A stretch of 39,614 bases of DNA, from the NCBI RefSeq assembly GCF_003061005.1, contig NZ_QAIK01000084.1:22872-62485 (forward strand). Reading direction: 5' to 3'. The DNA is from Pseudomonas sp. HMWF021. GTDB lineage: Bacteria > Pseudomonadota > Gammaproteobacteria > Pseudomonadales > Pseudomonadaceae. The notes under the pieces were generated by a model. It was not told where the DNA came from and did not search any database. It was given only the letters and a program-made list of their open reading frames with translations. The position numbers and the translations under genes are program-made. This document shows, one piece after another, positions 9,015-18,325 of this stretch (position 1 is the first letter of the stretch; the number at the start of each line of letters is the position of its first letter).

Positions 9015-10051
9015 TGAAAGCGGCGCATCCCGAAGTTGTAGCAGCGACTCGCGTTAATCCCGGTGAGACTTTGCGCCAGGCCCGCGAAAGCAATGGCTGG
9101 TCGCTGGCCGAAGTGGCCCTCAAGCTCAACCTCACCGTGACTTCCCTGAGCAATCTTGAAGCCGGCGCTTTCGACAAGCTGCCGGGGCATACCTTCGCTC
9201 GCGGTTACATTCGCGCCTATGCCAAGTTGCTCGGCATGGACCAGACCGTTCTGGTCCAGCAATTCGACCAGTCCACCGGCACCGACTCCCAGGGCAGCAA
9301 TGTGCATGCGCTGGGTCGCATCGAGGAGCCTGTGCGGGTTTCCCACACTATTCTGCGCATCGTCAGCCTGCTGTTGCTGATTGCGGTCATCGGCGGCGGT
9401 TTCGTCTGGTGGCAGGATCAGACCTCGCAGCGCAACAAGGAAGTGACCAGCCTGGCCCCGGAGCACGTTGAAGTCGAAGGCGCCGACGGCACCACGCAGA
9501 TTCACCCGATCGACGAACCGGAAGACCAGGCCGTGGCCGAAGGTCAGGCCGAGGGCGCGACGGCTCTGGCACTGCCACAATCGGAAACTACCGCTGAATC
9601 GACCGGTGCCGAGCCAGCCGCTCCGGCAACCGCTCCAGCAGCCCCGGCCGCGAATACACCAGCGGCACCGGGTCACACGCCGGCCCCGGTTGTCGCCAAC
9701 CCGGCCACCCCTGCACCGAACGTTCCGGCTACTCCGGCGCCGACCGTCACTGCCCCAGTAGTTGCGGCCACCCCTGCGCCAACCGCCGAAGCAGCTGTTC
9801 CAGCGGCCGGCGACGGCCAGGTGCAACTGCAGTTCAGCGCTGATTGCTGGGCACAGGTGACCGACGGTCGCGGCAAGGTGCTGTTCAGTGGTCTGAAACA
9901 CAAAGGCGACAGCGTCTCGGTTTCCGGCAAGCCGCCACTGGCGGTACGCCTGGGTGTGGCTCGCGCCGCACAGGTCAGCTACAACGGCCAACCGGTCGAT
10001 ATCGCTCCGTTCACCAGTGGCGAGACTGCTCGCCTGAAGTTGGGTCAATAA
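9011..10051 (+). CDS. rodZ: Cell-shape protein RodZ
   Basis: A bitopic inner-membrane protein that links MreB to the cell-wall elongation machinery. Domains over 346 residues: an N-terminal helix-turn-helix of Xre type (about 16-85), one membrane segment (about 113-134, ILRIVSLLLLIAVIGGGFVWW region), a Pro/Ala/Thr-rich periplasmic linker (about 195-265) and a C-terminal beta domain (about 270-346, DUF4115 type). Two adjacent in-frame ATG codons could serve as start. The overlap with pilF suggests coupled translation. Confidence 0.92.
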   Translation: MMKAAHPEVVAATRVNPGETLRQARESNGWSLAEVALKLNLTVTSLSNLEAGAFDKLPGHTFARGYIRAYAKLLGMDQTVLVQQFDQSTGTDSQGSNVHALGRIEEPVRVSHTILRIVSLLLLIAVIGGGFVWWQDQTSQRNKEVTSLAPEHVEVEGADGTTQIHPIDEPEDQAVAEGQAEGATALALPQSETTAESTGAEPAAPATAPAAPAANTPAAPGHTPAPVVANPATPAPNVPATPAPTVTAPVVAATPAPTAEAAVPAAGDGQVQLQFSADCWAQVTDGRGKVLFSGLKHKGDSVSVSGKPPLAVRLGVARAAQVSYNGQPVDIAPFTSGETARLKLGQ

Positions 10052-10054
10052 GTC

Positions 10055-11164
10055 ATGCACGGCGAATCTCCAATCAAACGTCGCGTTTCGCGCAAGATCT
10101 GGGTCGGTAACGTGCCTGTTGGCGGCGATGCGCCCATCGCTGTGCAGAGCATGACCAACAGCGACACCAATGATGTTGCCGCCACCGTCGCCCAGATCAA
10201 TCGTCTGGAAGCCGCCGGCGTCGACATCGTCCGCGTTTCGGTGCCGGACATGGACGCCGCCGAGGCGTTCGGCAGGATCAAGCAACTGGTCAAAGTGCCA
10301 CTGGTTGCCGACATCCACTTCGACTACAGGATCGCCTTGCGCGTGGCCGAACTGGGTGTGGACTGCCTGCGCATCAACCCGGGCAACATCGGTCGCGAAG
10401 ACCGTGTGCGCGCAGTGGTCGATGCCGCCCGTGACCGCGGGATCCCGATCCGCATCGGCGTCAACGCCGGTTCCCTGGAAAAAGATCTGCAGAAGAAGTA
10501 CGGCGAGCCGACCCCGGCCGCGCTGGTCGAGTCCGCGCTGCGTCACGTCGAGCACCTCGAACGCCTGAATTTCCAGGACTTCAAGGTCAGCGTGAAAGCC
10601 TCCGACGTGTTCATGGCCGTTGAAGCCTACCGCCTGCTGGCGAAAGAAATCGTCCAGCCGCTGCACCTGGGCATCACCGAAGCCGGTGGATTGCGCTCCG
10701 GTACAGTGAAATCCGCCGTGGGCCTAGGTATGCTGCTCGCCGAAGGGATTGGCGATACTATCCGCATCTCGCTGGCGGCCGATCCGGTCGAGGAAGTGAA
10801 GGTCGGTTACGACATTCTCAAGTCTTTGCATCTGCGTTCCCGTGGCATCAACTTCATCGCCTGCCCGAGCTGCTCGCGGCAGAACTTCGATGTGGTCAAG
10901 ACCATGAACGAGCTGGAAGGGCGCCTTGAAGACCTGCTGGTGCCGCTGGATGTCGCGGTGATCGGTTGCGTGGTCAACGGCCCCGGCGAAGCCAAGGAAG
11001 CCCATATCGGCTTGACCGGCGGCACGCCAAACCTGATTTACATCGACGGCAAGCCGTCGCAGAAACTGACGAATGACAATCTGGTGGACGAGCTGGAAAA
11101 GCTGATCCGCGAGAAAGCGGCCGAGAAGGTCGAAGCTGACGCAGCGGTCATCGCGCGCGGCTGA
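10055..11164 (+). CDS. ispG: 4-hydroxy-3-methylbut-2-enyl diphosphate synthase IspG
   Basis: The penultimate enzyme of the MEP isoprenoid pathway; it reductively opens MEcPP to HMBPP with a [4Fe-4S] cluster. The 369-residue chain places the cluster ligands Cys270, Cys273, Cys305 and Glu312 at exactly the E. coli positions. A TIM-barrel N-terminal half and a bridge to the cluster domain are evident. Only 3 bases separate it from rodZ, and there is no clear Shine-Dalgarno, so coupling is likely. Confidence 0.97.
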   Translation: MHGESPIKRRVSRKIWVGNVPVGGDAPIAVQSMTNSDTNDVAATVAQINRLEAAGVDIVRVSVPDMDAAEAFGRIKQLVKVPLVADIHFDYRIALRVAELGVDCLRINPGNIGREDRVRAVVDAARDRGIPIRIGVNAGSLEKDLQKKYGEPTPAALVESALRHVEHLERLNFQDFKVSVKASDVFMAVEAYRLLAKEIVQPLHLGITEAGGLRSGTVKSAVGLGMLLAEGIGDTIRISLAADPVEEVKVGYDILKSLHLRSRGINFIACPSCSRQNFDVVKTMNELEGRLEDLLVPLDVAVIGCVVNGPGEAKEAHIGLTGGTPNLIYIDGKPSQKLTNDNLVDELEKLIREKAAEKVEADAAVIARG

Positions 11165-11200
11165 GCCTGACCGAAAGCCGAACGAATTTAAGGATTTAAA

Positions 11201-12490
11201 GTGAGCAAGTCTCTGCAAGCCATTCGTGGCATGAACGACATCCTGCCCGAACAGACCCCGCTATGGCGTTATTTCGAGGGCACTGTCGCGCGTCTGCTGG
11301 ATAACTACGGTTACAAGCAGATCCGCATGCCGATTGTCGAATTCACCGAGCTGTTCAAGCGCTCCATCGGTGAAGTGACCGACATCGTCGAAAAAGAGAT
11401 GTACACCTTCGAAGACCGCAACGGCGACTCCCTGACCTTGCGTCCGGAAGGCACCGCAGCGTGCGTGCGTGCTGTGCTGGAGCACGGCATCACCGGCGGT
11501 GGCCAGGTGCAGAAACTCTGGTACATCGGCCCGATGTTCCGCCACGAGCGTCCGCAGAAAGGCCGTTATCGCCAGTTCCACCAGATCGGTCTGGAGGTGT
11601 TCAACCTCGACGGTCCGGACATCGATGCAGAACTGATCATCATGACCTGGCGCCTGTGGGGCGAGCTGGGTATCCGTGATGCGGTCAAGCTCGAACTCAA
11701 CAGCCTGGGCACCAGTGAGTCCCGTGGTCGCTATCGTGAAGCGCTGGTCGAGTACCTCTCGGCGCACCACGACAAGCTCGACGAAGACAGCCAGCGTCGC
11801 CTGAAAACCAACCCGCTGCGCGTGCTCGACACCAAAAATGCCGACACTCAGGCGGTACTGGTCGATGCGCCGAAGATGGCCGACTACCTGGACGACGAAT
11901 CCCGTGCGCACTTCGAAGGTCTGAAGGCGCGTCTGGACGCGGTTGGCATCCCGTACGTGCTCAACCCGAAACTGGTGCGCGGCCTCGATTACTACAGCAA
12001 AACCGTATTCGAATGGGTCACCGACAAGCTCGGCGCCCAGGGCACGGTCTGCGCGGGCGGTCGTTATGACGGTCTGGTCGAGCAGATGGGCGGCAAGCCG
12101 ACTACCGGCGTGGGTTTCGCCATGGGCATCGAACGTCTGGTGTTGATGCTCGAAACCCTGGAGCAGATCCCGGAAGAAATCTCCCGTCAGGTCGATGTCT
12201 ACCTCTGCGCCTTTGGCGAGCAGGCCGAACTGGCCGGTCTGGCCCTGGCCGAGCGTGTACGTGACCAGCTTCCAAACCTGCGTCTGCAAGTCAATGCCGG
12301 CGCCGGCAGCTTCAAGAGCCAGTTCAAGAAAGCCGACAAGAGCGGTGCGCTGTATGCACTGATCCTGGGTGACGACGAAATGGCCCAGCAAGTGGTAGGT
12401 TTCAAACCCCTGCGTGGCCAGGGCGAACAACAAAGCATTGCCTGGGATGCGCTCGCCGCTCACCTGGCCACCTGCGTCGTGCAGGGTTGA
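11201..12490 (+). CDS. hisS: Histidyl-tRNA synthetase
   Basis: A class II aminoacyl-tRNA synthetase that charges tRNA-His. The 429 residues begin with a GTG start after AAGGA. Visible motifs are GMNDILP near the N-terminus, motif 2 [16 protein letters not shown], the histidine-specific loop [15 protein letters not shown], motif 3 [11 protein letters not shown], and a C-terminal anticodon-binding domain (about 330-429). It is part of the ispG-hisS-yfgM-bamB run. Confidence 0.98.
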   Translation: MSKSLQAIRGMNDILPEQTPLWRYFEGTVARLLDNYGYKQIRMPIVEFTELFKRSIGEVTDIVEKEMYTFEDRNGDSLTLRPEGTAACVRAVLEHGITGGGQVQKLWYIGPMFRHERPQKGRYRQFHQIGLEVFNLDGPDIDAELIIMTWRLWGELGIRDAVKLELNSLGTSESRGRYREALVEYLSAHHDKLDEDSQRRLKTNPLRVLDTKNADTQAVLVDAPKMADYLDDESRAHFEGLKARLDAVGIPYVLNPKLVRGLDYYSKTVFEWVTDKLGAQGTVCAGGRYDGLVEQMGGKPTTGVGFAMGIERLVLMLETLEQIPEEISRQVDVYLCAFGEQAELAGLALAERVRDQLPNLRLQVNAGAGSFKSQFKKADKSGALYALILGDDEMAQQVVGFKPLRGQGEQQSIAWDALAAHLATCVVQG

Positions 12491-12531
12491 AGCTGTCCAA
12501 ACAGCCGATTTAGCGATTAAGGAGTATTGGG

Positions 12532-13173
12532 GTGTCGAGTACCGAAGACGAACAGTTGGCGGATTTGAAGGACTGGTGGACACGCAACGGCAAACCTCTG
12601 GTCACTGGCGGCCTGTTGGCGCTGGTCATCGTGTTCGGCTGGCAGGCTTTTCACAAGTATCAGAGCAACCAGTCGCAAGGCGCCTCGGTGCTCTATCAGC
12701 AACTGCTGGAAACCACGCTGACCCCGGACGGCAAGCCTGACGCTGCCCGCGTTGCGGATCTGGCCGGCAAGCTCAACAGCGAATTCGGCGGCACCGCGTA
12801 CGCGCAGTACGGCAGCCTGTTCGTGGCCAAAGTAGCGGTCGACGGCGGCAAGCTGGACGACGCTGCGACCGAACTCAAGGCCATTGTCGCCAAACCGGCC
12901 AACCCGGCGCTGGGCGAAATCGCCCGTCAGCGTCTGGCGCAAGTGCTGGGTGCGCAGAACAAGGCCGACGAAGCCCTGAAACTGCTCGACGGCGACGCTG
13001 ACAAGGCGTTCCTGGCCACTCGCGAAGAACTCAAGGGCGACCTGCTGGTACAGCTGGGCCGTACCGATGAAGCGAACGCGGCGTATCAAAAAGCCAAGGC
13101 GGCACTGTCGGATGAAGCGGCAGTCGGCGGCCTTCAAATCAAGCTCGACGACCTGGCCAAAGGGGATGCGTGA
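12532..13173 (+). CDS. yfgM: YfgM-type membrane TPR protein
   Basis: A single-pass membrane protein that in E. coli is an ancillary SecYEG partner with a role in passing secreted proteins to periplasmic chaperones. The 213 residues have a short cytoplasmic N-terminus, one membrane segment (about 23-40, PLVTGGLLALVIVFGWQAF) and a periplasmic helical TPR-like domain. It starts at a GTG with AAGGAG upstream. Its end is close to the bamB start, and both products act in envelope biogenesis. Confidence 0.92.
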   Translation: MSSTEDEQLADLKDWWTRNGKPLVTGGLLALVIVFGWQAFHKYQSNQSQGASVLYQQLLETTLTPDGKPDAARVADLAGKLNSEFGGTAYAQYGSLFVAKVAVDGGKLDDAATELKAIVAKPANPALGEIARQRLAQVLGAQNKADEALKLLDGDADKAFLATREELKGDLLVQLGRTDEANAAYQKAKAALSDEAAVGGLQIKLDDLAKGDA

Positions 13174-13174
13174 C

Positions 13175-14317
13175 GTGATCCGTTGGAAGCATGCAGCATT
13201 GCTGGCTCTGGCCATTCTGGCCGCGGGTTGCAGCAGCAACAGCAAAAAAGAACTGCCACCGGCCGAACTGACCGACTTCAAAGAAGAAGTGGTTCTGCAA
13301 AAGCAGTGGAGCCGTTCGATCGGGGACGGTCAGGGCGAAACCTACAACATGCTGGTGCCGGCGATCGATGGTGACACCATCTACGCCGCCGACGTGACCG
13401 GCGTGCTGATGGCCATGGATCGCAGCAATGGCGATGTGAAATGGAAAAAGGATCTTGAGCTGCCTGTCTCCGGCGCCGTCGGCGTAGGTTACGGTCTGGT
13501 CACGATCGGTACGCTCAAGGGTGAAATCGTTGCTCTCGACGCCATCAACGGTGAAGAGAAGTGGCGCGCCCGGGTGTCCAGCGAAGTGCTCGCGCCACCG
13601 GCCAACAACGGTGACGTTGTAGTAGTACAGACTCAGGACGATCGCCTGATCGGCCTGGACGCGGCTACCGGCGACCGTCGCTGGACCTACGACAGCACCC
13701 CTGCGGTACTGACCCTGCGCGGCACCAGCGCCCCCGTCGTGACCAACCGCCTCGCGGTGGCTGGCCTGTCGACCGGTAAAGTCGTCGCTCTGGACATTTC
13801 CAACGGCGTGCCGGTCTGGGAACAACGGGTCGCGATTCCAACCGGTCGTTCGGAACTGGAGCGCGTGGTCGACATCGACGGCGGTCTGCTGCTGTCCGGT
13901 GAAACCCTGTACGTCGCCAGCTATCAGGGCCGCGTTGCGGCACTCGATCTGCAGAGCGGTCGTCAACTCTGGCAGCGCGATGCGTCGAGCTATGCCGGTG
14001 TTGCCCAGGGTTTCGGTAACGTCTACGTGAGCCTGTCTTCGGGCACCGTTGAAGGCGTGGACGAGCGTTCGACCACCGCGCTGTGGAGCAACGACTCGCT
14101 GGCTCGCCGCCAGCTGTCGGCTCCGGAAGTGTTCTCCAGCTACGTAGCCGTCGGTGACCTGGAAGGTTACCTGCACCTGTTGAGCCAGGTGGACGGTCGT
14201 TTTGTGGGTCGTGAGCGTATCGACAGTGACGGCCTGCGTGCCCGTCCGCTGGTGGTGGGCAACACGATCTATGTGTATGGCAACAGCGGCAAACTGGAAG
14301 CCCTGACCATCAAGTAA
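13175..14317 (+). CDS. bamB: Outer-membrane assembly lipoprotein BamB
   Basis: The beta-propeller lipoprotein of the BAM complex, which inserts beta-barrel proteins into the outer membrane. The lipobox is LAAGC (Cys19), followed by eight-bladed WD/PQQ-like repeats (ALDAINGEEKWRARV, GLDAATGDRRWTY, ALDLQSGRQLWQR). An ATG lies 9 bases upstream inside yfgM, but AAAGGGG abuts it directly; that Shine-Dalgarno is correctly spaced (9 bases) for this GTG, which gives 380 residues. The gap to yfgM is one base. Confidence 0.92.
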   Translation: MIRWKHAALLALAILAAGCSSNSKKELPPAELTDFKEEVVLQKQWSRSIGDGQGETYNMLVPAIDGDTIYAADVTGVLMAMDRSNGDVKWKKDLELPVSGAVGVGYGLVTIGTLKGEIVALDAINGEEKWRARVSSEVLAPPANNGDVVVVQTQDDRLIGLDAATGDRRWTYDSTPAVLTLRGTSAPVVTNRLAVAGLSTGKVVALDISNGVPVWEQRVAIPTGRSELERVVDIDGGLLLSGETLYVASYQGRVAALDLQSGRQLWQRDASSYAGVAQGFGNVYVSLSSGTVEGVDERSTTALWSNDSLARRQLSAPEVFSSYVAVGDLEGYLHLLSQVDGRFVGRERIDSDGLRARPLVVGNTIYVYGNSGKLEALTIK

Positions 14318-14364
14318 CAACTATGCTTGGGTTGATCCCAAGCGGCTTCACCGGTGGGGATGAA

Positions 14365-14465
14365 TGTGGGAGCGAGCCTGCTCGCGAAGGGCGTCAACGA
14401 TAACGTTTGCGGCCTGAACAAACGCGGTGCCATTGCGTTTTTCGCGAGCAGGCTCGCTCTCACAG
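14365..14465. repeat. REP-like inverted repeat, family B
   Basis: Arms TGTGGGAGCGAGCCTGCTCG and the complement ending CGAGCAGGCTCGCTCTCACA enclose about 50 bases. A fragment of the outer arm, GCTCCCACAG, is repeated just beyond the right end (14469-14478). Confidence 0.85.
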
Positions 14466-14494
14466 AAAGCTCCCACAGTGATGCCCCGAGCACC

Positions 14495-14519
14495 AGCCGC
14501 TGCCTCGCAGCGGCTTTTG
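14495..14519 (+). terminator. bamB operon terminator
   Basis: A perfect 9-bp stem, AGCCGCTGC and GCAGCGGCT, with loop CTC is followed by TTTTG. It closes the rlmN-to-bamB run 30 bases before der; der may then have its own promoter or receive read-through. Confidence 0.8.
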
Positions 14520-14550
14520 TATTTTCTGAAATAACGAAGTGGAGAGCCGC

Positions 14551-16023
14551 ATGGTTCCCGTAATCGCCCTGGTGGGCCGACCGAATGTCGGCAAATCCAC
14601 CTTATTCAACCGCCTGACCAGGACTCGTGACGCCATCGTCGGCGACTTGTCCGGTCTGACCCGTGATCGCCAGTACGGTGAGGCCAAGTGGCAAGGGCGT
14701 TCCTACATTCTGATCGACACCGGCGGTATCTCCGGTGACGAACACGGTATGGACGAAAAAATGGCCGAGCAGTCGCTGCTGGCCATTGAAGAAGCGGATG
14801 TTGTGCTGTTCCTGGTAGATGCCAAGGCCGGTTTCACCGCCGCCGACCAGATGATCGCCGAACACTTGCGCAAGCGTAACAAGCGTTCCCACGTGGTTGC
14901 CAACAAGGTCGACAACATCGACCCGGAAATGGCCCGCGCTGAATTCGCCCCGCTGGGCATGGGCCACGCGATCCCGATCGCCGGTGCTCACGGCCGTGGT
15001 ATCACTCAACTGCTGGAAGCGGCACTGAGCGATTTCCCGCGTGACGAAGACGAGCCGCAGGAAGGCGAAGAGGAAGAGATCGTCGCCGAAGGCGAGGAAG
15101 CCAAGCGCATTCCTGGCCCGAGCGAAAAAGACGGGATCAAGATCGCCATCATCGGCCGTCCGAACGTCGGCAAGTCGACCCTGGTCAACCGCATGCTCGG
15201 TGAAGACCGGGTAATCGTGTATGACCAGCCCGGCACCACCCGCGACAGTATCTACATCCCGTTCGAGCGTAACGACGAGAAGTACACGCTGATCGACACC
15301 GCCGGTGTGCGCAAGCGCGGCAAGATCCACGAAGAAGTCGAAAAATTCTCCGTGGTCAAAACCCTGCAGGCGATCAAAGACGCCAACGTGGTGATCTTCG
15401 TGATGGACGCTCGCGAAGGCGTGGTCGATCACGACCTCAACCTGCTGGGCTTCGCCCTTGAAGCAGGTCGTGCACTGGTCATCGCGATCAACAAATGGGA
15501 TGGCATGACCCCGAGCGAGCGCGACTTCGTCAAGGTCGAGCTGCAGCGTCGTCTGTTCTTCGTCGACTTCGCCGATATTCACTTCATCTCGGCGCTGCAC
15601 GGCACGGGCGTAGGCAATCTCTACGCCTCGGTGCAGAACTCGTTCAAGTCCGCGGTTACCCGCTGGCCGACCAGCCGCCTGACGCAGATTCTCGAAGATG
15701 CGGTCAGCGAGCACCAGCCGCCGATGGTCAACAGCCGCCGGATCAAGCTGCGTTACGCTCACCTGGGTGGCGCCAACCCGCCGATCATCGTGATCCACGG
15801 TAACCAGATCGAGAAAGTGCCGAAGTCGTACGTTCGCTATCTGGAAAACACTTACCGCCGTGTGCTGAAGCTGGTCGGTACGCCGATCCGCATCGAGTTC
15901 AAGGGCGGCGAGAACCCGTACGAAGGCAACAAGAACACGCTGACCGACCGCCAGGTCAACAAGAAGCGTCGCTTGATGTCGCACAACAAGAAAGCCAGCA
16001 AGAAGCGCCGCGACAAGAAGTGA
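14551..16023 (+). CDS. der: Ribosome-assembly GTPase Der
   Basis: An essential GTPase with two tandem G domains that acts in 50S subunit maturation. First P-loop GRPNVGKST is at residues 9-17 and the second at about 202-210; the G4 motifs are NKVD and NKWD. An acidic linker (about 165-190) joins the domains, and the C-terminal KH-like domain ends in a strongly basic tail ([20 protein letters not shown]). An in-frame ATG occurs 12 bases earlier, but GGAGAG and the conserved start [10 protein letters not shown] support this one (490 residues). Confidence 0.97.
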   Translation: MVPVIALVGRPNVGKSTLFNRLTRTRDAIVGDLSGLTRDRQYGEAKWQGRSYILIDTGGISGDEHGMDEKMAEQSLLAIEEADVVLFLVDAKAGFTAADQMIAEHLRKRNKRSHVVANKVDNIDPEMARAEFAPLGMGHAIPIAGAHGRGITQLLEAALSDFPRDEDEPQEGEEEEIVAEGEEAKRIPGPSEKDGIKIAIIGRPNVGKSTLVNRMLGEDRVIVYDQPGTTRDSIYIPFERNDEKYTLIDTAGVRKRGKIHEEVEKFSVVKTLQAIKDANVVIFVMDAREGVVDHDLNLLGFALEAGRALVIAINKWDGMTPSERDFVKVELQRRLFFVDFADIHFISALHGTGVGNLYASVQNSFKSAVTRWPTSRLTQILEDAVSEHQPPMVNSRRIKLRYAHLGGANPPIIVIHGNQIEKVPKSYVRYLENTYRRVLKLVGTPIRIEFKGGENPYEGNKNTLTDRQVNKKRRLMSHNKKASKKRRDKK

Positions 16024-16050
16024 TCAGGTGGTAGGAATGCTCAACCGCTT

Positions 16051-16136
16051 CTGTAGGAGCTGCCGCAGGCTGCGATCTTTTGATCCTGTTTTGAAAGCAG
16101 AGTCAAAAGATCGCAGGCTTCGCCAGCTCCTACAGG
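16051..16136. repeat. REP-like inverted repeat, family A
   Basis: Arms CTGTAGGAGCTGCCGCAGGC and a complement ending in CAGCTCCTACAGG surround inner GATCTTTTGATC and AAAAGATC motifs. It lies 27 bases after the der stop. Confidence 0.85.
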
Positions 16137-16150
16137 GTTCGGTGATAAAG

Positions 16151-16178
16151 AGGGTGCTCAGGTGGGCGCCCTTTTTTT
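16151..16178 (+). terminator. der terminator
   Basis: Arms AGGGTGC and GCGCCCT pair (one G-T pair) around an 8-base loop and run into seven Ts. It is a strong intrinsic terminator downstream of der and the REP element. Confidence 0.8.
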
Positions 16179-16253
16179 ATGGGCGCCGGATGGGCTATCC
16201 TCGGGCTCTCCCGCGCCGCCGTCAGAGCCGGGTGTAGAGCAGGGAACCCCTCG

Positions 16254-17402
16254 ATGATCACCAGTAAGCTGCCGAATGTCGGCATCACTATTTTCACGCA
16301 GATGTCTCAGCTCGCGGCGCAGACCGGAGCCATCAACCTGTCCCAGGGTTTCCCTGATTTTGACGGCCCGCAGTCCCTGCGTGACGCGGTCGGCCGGCAT
16401 ATCGCCAGCGGCCATAACCAGTATTCGCCGATGACCGGCCTGCCGGCCCTGCGCGAGCAGATCGCGGCGAAGATCGCGCGCAGCTATGGCGTGAAAGTCG
16501 ATGCCGACAGCGAAGTGACCGTGACGCCGGGCGCGACCCAGGCGATCTTCTGTGCGATTCAGGCGGTTATCCACAGCGGTGACGAAGTCATCGTGTTCGA
16601 CCCTTGCTACGACAGCTATGACCCGGCGACGCAGTTGGCGGGCGGCCGTTGTGTGCATGTGCAGTTGAACCCGAACGATTTCTCCATCGATTTCGACAAG
16701 CTCGCCGCGGCGCTGAGTCCGCGCACGAAAATGATCGTCATCAATACCCCGCACAACCCGAGCGGAGCGCTGATCAGTCGTGCGGAACTGGATCAACTGG
16801 CGGAGTTGATCCGGGGTCGGGACATCTACCTGATCAGCGATGAAGTCTATGAACACCTGGTGTTCGACGGCGTGCCGCATGTCAGCGTGCTGGCCCACGA
16901 AGAGCTGTATCAGCGCGCGTTCGTGGTCAGCTCGTTCGGCAAGACTTATCACGTCACGGGCTGGAAAACCGGCTACGTGGTGGCGCCACCGGCGCTGACC
17001 GCCGAGCTGCGCAAGGTGCACCAGTACGTCAGTTTCTGCGGGGTCACGCCGCTGCAATACGCCCTGGCCGATTACATGGCCGAACACCCGGAACACGTTG
17101 AAGAGCTGCCGGGTTTCTATCAGGCCAAGCGCGACCTGTTCTGCGATCTGCTGGCGCCGTCGCGTTTTACTTTTACCCGCGTCACCGGCACGTATTTCCA
17201 GTTGGTCGACTACTCGCAGATTCGCCCTGACTTGAACGACGTCGACATGGCGATCTGGATGACCCGTGAGCACGGCGTCGCCAGTATTCCAGTCTCGGTG
17301 TTCTACCAGAATCCCCCGCAAGGCCAGCGCCTGGTGCGTCTGTGCTTTGCCAAACGCGAGGAGACGCTGCGTGAAGCGGCGGCAAAACTATGCGTGATCT
17401 GA
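16254..17402 (+). CDS. ybdL: YbdL-type methionine/glutamine aminotransferase
   Basis: A fold-type I PLP aminotransferase very close to E. coli YbdL, which prefers methionine, histidine and phenylalanine and can use glutamine-type partners. The 382 residues contain the opening INLSQGFPDFDGP, the NTPHNPSG loop, ISDEVYEHL and the PLP lysine Lys230 in SSFGKTYHVTGWK. The frame is open 75 bases upstream, but homology begins at MITSKLPNVGITIFTQMSQL. The 3' end overlaps the omega-amidase gene by 13 bases, pointing to a joint pathway that removes the keto-acid product. Confidence 0.9.
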   Translation: MITSKLPNVGITIFTQMSQLAAQTGAINLSQGFPDFDGPQSLRDAVGRHIASGHNQYSPMTGLPALREQIAAKIARSYGVKVDADSEVTVTPGATQAIFCAIQAVIHSGDEVIVFDPCYDSYDPATQLAGGRCVHVQLNPNDFSIDFDKLAAALSPRTKMIVINTPHNPSGALISRAELDQLAELIRGRDIYLISDEVYEHLVFDGVPHVSVLAHEELYQRAFVVSSFGKTYHVTGWKTGYVVAPPALTAELRKVHQYVSFCGVTPLQYALADYMAEHPEHVEELPGFYQAKRDLFCDLLAPSRFTFTRVTGTYFQLVDYSQIRPDLNDVDMAIWMTREHGVASIPVSVFYQNPPQGQRLVRLCFAKREETLREAAAKLCVI

Positions 17403-18181
17403 GTGCTTTGCCTGATCTCAATCTGGCGCTGATCCAGACCTGCCTGGCCTGGCATGACCGTCAGGCCAACCTTGAGCACTTCGAGGTGCTGCTGGAGCAG
17501 GCCCGAGGCGCAGATTTGATCATCCTGCCGGAGATGTTCACCACTGGCTTCTCCATGGAGTCGGAAACCCTCGCCGAAGCCGAGCACGGCCCGACCAGTA
17601 AGTGGATGAAGGCCCAGGCTGCAAAGCTCAATGCGGTGATCACCGGCAGTGTGATCATTCAGGCGGCTGACGGCAGTCATCGCAACCGCCTGCTGTGGGC
17701 GCGGCCGGACGGCGAAGTCTGGCATTACGACAAGCGTCATCTGTTCCGCATGGCTGGCGAGCACAACCACTACACCCCCGGCGAGCGCCAGGTGCAGTTC
17801 GAGCTCAAGGGCTGGCGCATCCGTCCGTTGATTTGCTACGACCTGCGCTTCCCGGTGTGGAGTCGCGATGCGCAGGACACCGATCTGCTGCTGTACACCG
17901 CCAACTGGCCGGGTGCCCGGCGTCTGCACTGGAACCGCTTGTTGCCGGCACGGGCGATTGAAAACCTGTGTTATGTGGCGGCGGTGAATCGCGTTGGCAC
18001 TGACGGCAAGGGCTTTGCCTACACCGGCGACAGTCAGGTGCTGGATTTCCAGGGTGAAACGTTGCTGGCGGCGGGGGAGGCGGACGGGGTGTTCAAGGTC
18101 GTGCTGGAAGCCGCGCCACTGGCGGCATATCGCGAGCGCTTTCCGGCGAATCTGGATGCGGATACCTTCGAGTTCACCTGA
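17390..18181 (+). CDS. yafV: Omega-amidase, nitrilase family (YafV type)
   Basis: A nitrilase-superfamily amidase (carbon-nitrogen hydrolase) expected to hydrolyse alpha-ketoglutaramate or alpha-ketosuccinamate, the products of glutamine or asparagine transamination. The catalytic triad is Glu48 (ILPEMF), Lys115 (YDKRHLF) and Cys149 (LICYDLRFP). The 263-residue length fits the YafV/Nit2 group. Overlap with the preceding aminotransferase supports coupled translation and the role of pulling the transamination forward. Confidence 0.9.
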   Translation: MRDLSALPDLNLALIQTCLAWHDRQANLEHFEVLLEQARGADLIILPEMFTTGFSMESETLAEAEHGPTSKWMKAQAAKLNAVITGSVIIQAADGSHRNRLLWARPDGEVWHYDKRHLFRMAGEHNHYTPGERQVQFELKGWRIRPLICYDLRFPVWSRDAQDTDLLLYTANWPGARRLHWNRLLPARAIENLCYVAAVNRVGTDGKGFAYTGDSQVLDFQGETLLAAGEADGVFKVVLEAAPLAAYRERFPANLDADTFEFT

Positions 18182-18186
18182 AAAGC

Positions 18187-18264
18187 AAAAGATCGCAGCC
18201 TTCGGCAGCTCCTACATGGGGACGGCGTACATCCTGTAGGAGCTGCCGAAGGCTGCGATCTTTT
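18187..18264. repeat. REP-like inverted repeat, family A, everted order
   Basis: The same arms as the other family A elements, but in reverse order: AAAAGATCGCAGCC...CTCCTACA comes first and TGTAGGAGCTGCCG...GATCTTTT second, with an 18-base centre. Pairing is nearly perfect over about 30 bp. Confidence 0.88.
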
Positions 18265-18275
18265 GATCCTCAACA

Positions 18276-18309
18276 AAAAGGCCCCGGAGTTCACACTCCG
18301 GGGCCTTTT
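18276..18309. terminator. Bidirectional terminator between yafV and leuA
   Basis: A perfect 15-bp stem (AAAAGGCCCCGGAGT and its complement) with the loop TCAC is flanked by an A-tract on the left and a T-tract on the right. It can stop transcription from both converging genes. Confidence 0.92.
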
Positions 18310-18325
18310 GCATTTCAGCGAGGGC

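Noticed and set aside
8990..10666. 558-residue minus-strand frame across rodZ and ispG
   Set aside because: It is a shadow of two well-supported genes; the Gly/Arg-rich part is the complement of the RodZ Pro/Ala linker.
13166..13174. ATG start for bamB, 9 bases before the GTG
   Set aside because: The Shine-Dalgarno AAAGGGG abuts this ATG with no spacing but is correctly placed for the GTG at 13175, which also gives the expected lipoprotein signal length.
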